Part shown: piece after piece, positions 63,958 to 64,000 of the stretch
Position numbering within the stretch: position 1 is the first letter of the stretch
How the letters are laid out: each line of letters starts with the position of its first letter
Source: Toxorhynchites rutilus septentrionalis
Taxonomy: Eukaryota; Arthropoda; Insecta; Diptera; Culicidae
Length of the DNA: 64,000 nucleotides
Reading direction: 5' to 3'
Assembly (NCBI RefSeq): GCF_029784135.1
Contig: NC_073746.1
Location: 78,391,704-78,455,703 of the forward strand
Program-made: the position numbers and the translations under genes
The notes under the pieces: model-generated
Database searches by the model: none
The model's input: the letters and a program-made list of their open reading frames with translations, nothing else
What the model was told of the DNA's origin: nothing

Positions 63958-64000
63958 ATCAACATATTCATAAAGAGTAAACAGTAAACTAATCCATTTT

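Noticed and set aside
1..64000. Endogenous viral elements
   Set aside because: No frame resembled flavivirus, rhabdovirus or other viral proteins; all recognised reverse transcriptases are of non-LTR type.

Overview
The window looks like AT-rich, repeat-dense nuclear DNA from an insect, most likely an aedine mosquito. The pointers are DD37E transposons with a mosquito-type transposase (the ITmD37E family), tRNA-derived SINEs resembling Feilai, I/Jockey-group retroposons with RNase H, and a decayed replication-dependent histone H2A. I found no intact host protein-coding gene, true tRNA, rRNA, CRISPR array or viral sequence. Nearly all recognisable coding sequence belongs to mobile elements, and most of it is broken. 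The species call is inference from element families.

0-13 kb: an antisense I/Jockey-group element (1-711 plus 4092-5165) is split by a sense, 5'-truncated relative (712-4085) flanked by a 6-bp target duplication. A full-length but broken ITmD37E (5354-6653), a 728-bp internally deleted mariner with an intact 162-codon frame (6898-7625) and a SINE follow. A dead Tc1 element (about 10640-12875) is split by a second ITmD37E (11480-12778).

13-36 kb: anonymous DNA with scattered repeats. It holds a TTAA-flanked repeat, five-fold dispersed Helitron-like elements (the first with a 143-bp array of constant period), a 3.1-kb inverted-repeat element containing a fold-back and a tandem array, a reverse transcriptase remnant and a clean 734-bp TTAA MITE.

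36-41 kb: a decayed DD34D mariner, then a second copy of the TTAA MITE into which two other transposons have inserted: a deleted ITmD37E and an almost intact DD41D (rosa-type) element.

41-56 kb: more SINE, Helitron-like and MITE copies, a mariner nested in another mariner (51385-52602), and a 2-kb hAT-like element with a perfect 8-bp target duplication that carries a nested mariner (53994-56011).

56-64 kb: mostly anonymous DNA with short repeats, a ~95-bp minisatellite and, at the far right, a histone H2A pseudogene (63495-63935) that keeps a perfect histone 3' stem-loop.

The genes do not form a pathway. What they share is insertion history: target-site duplications allow a relative order of insertion to be read. 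The nearest thing to an unusual system is the pair of ~728-bp mariner derivatives that keep an intact DNA-binding-only reading frame, which could act as a self-encoded repressor. That is a hypothesis only.
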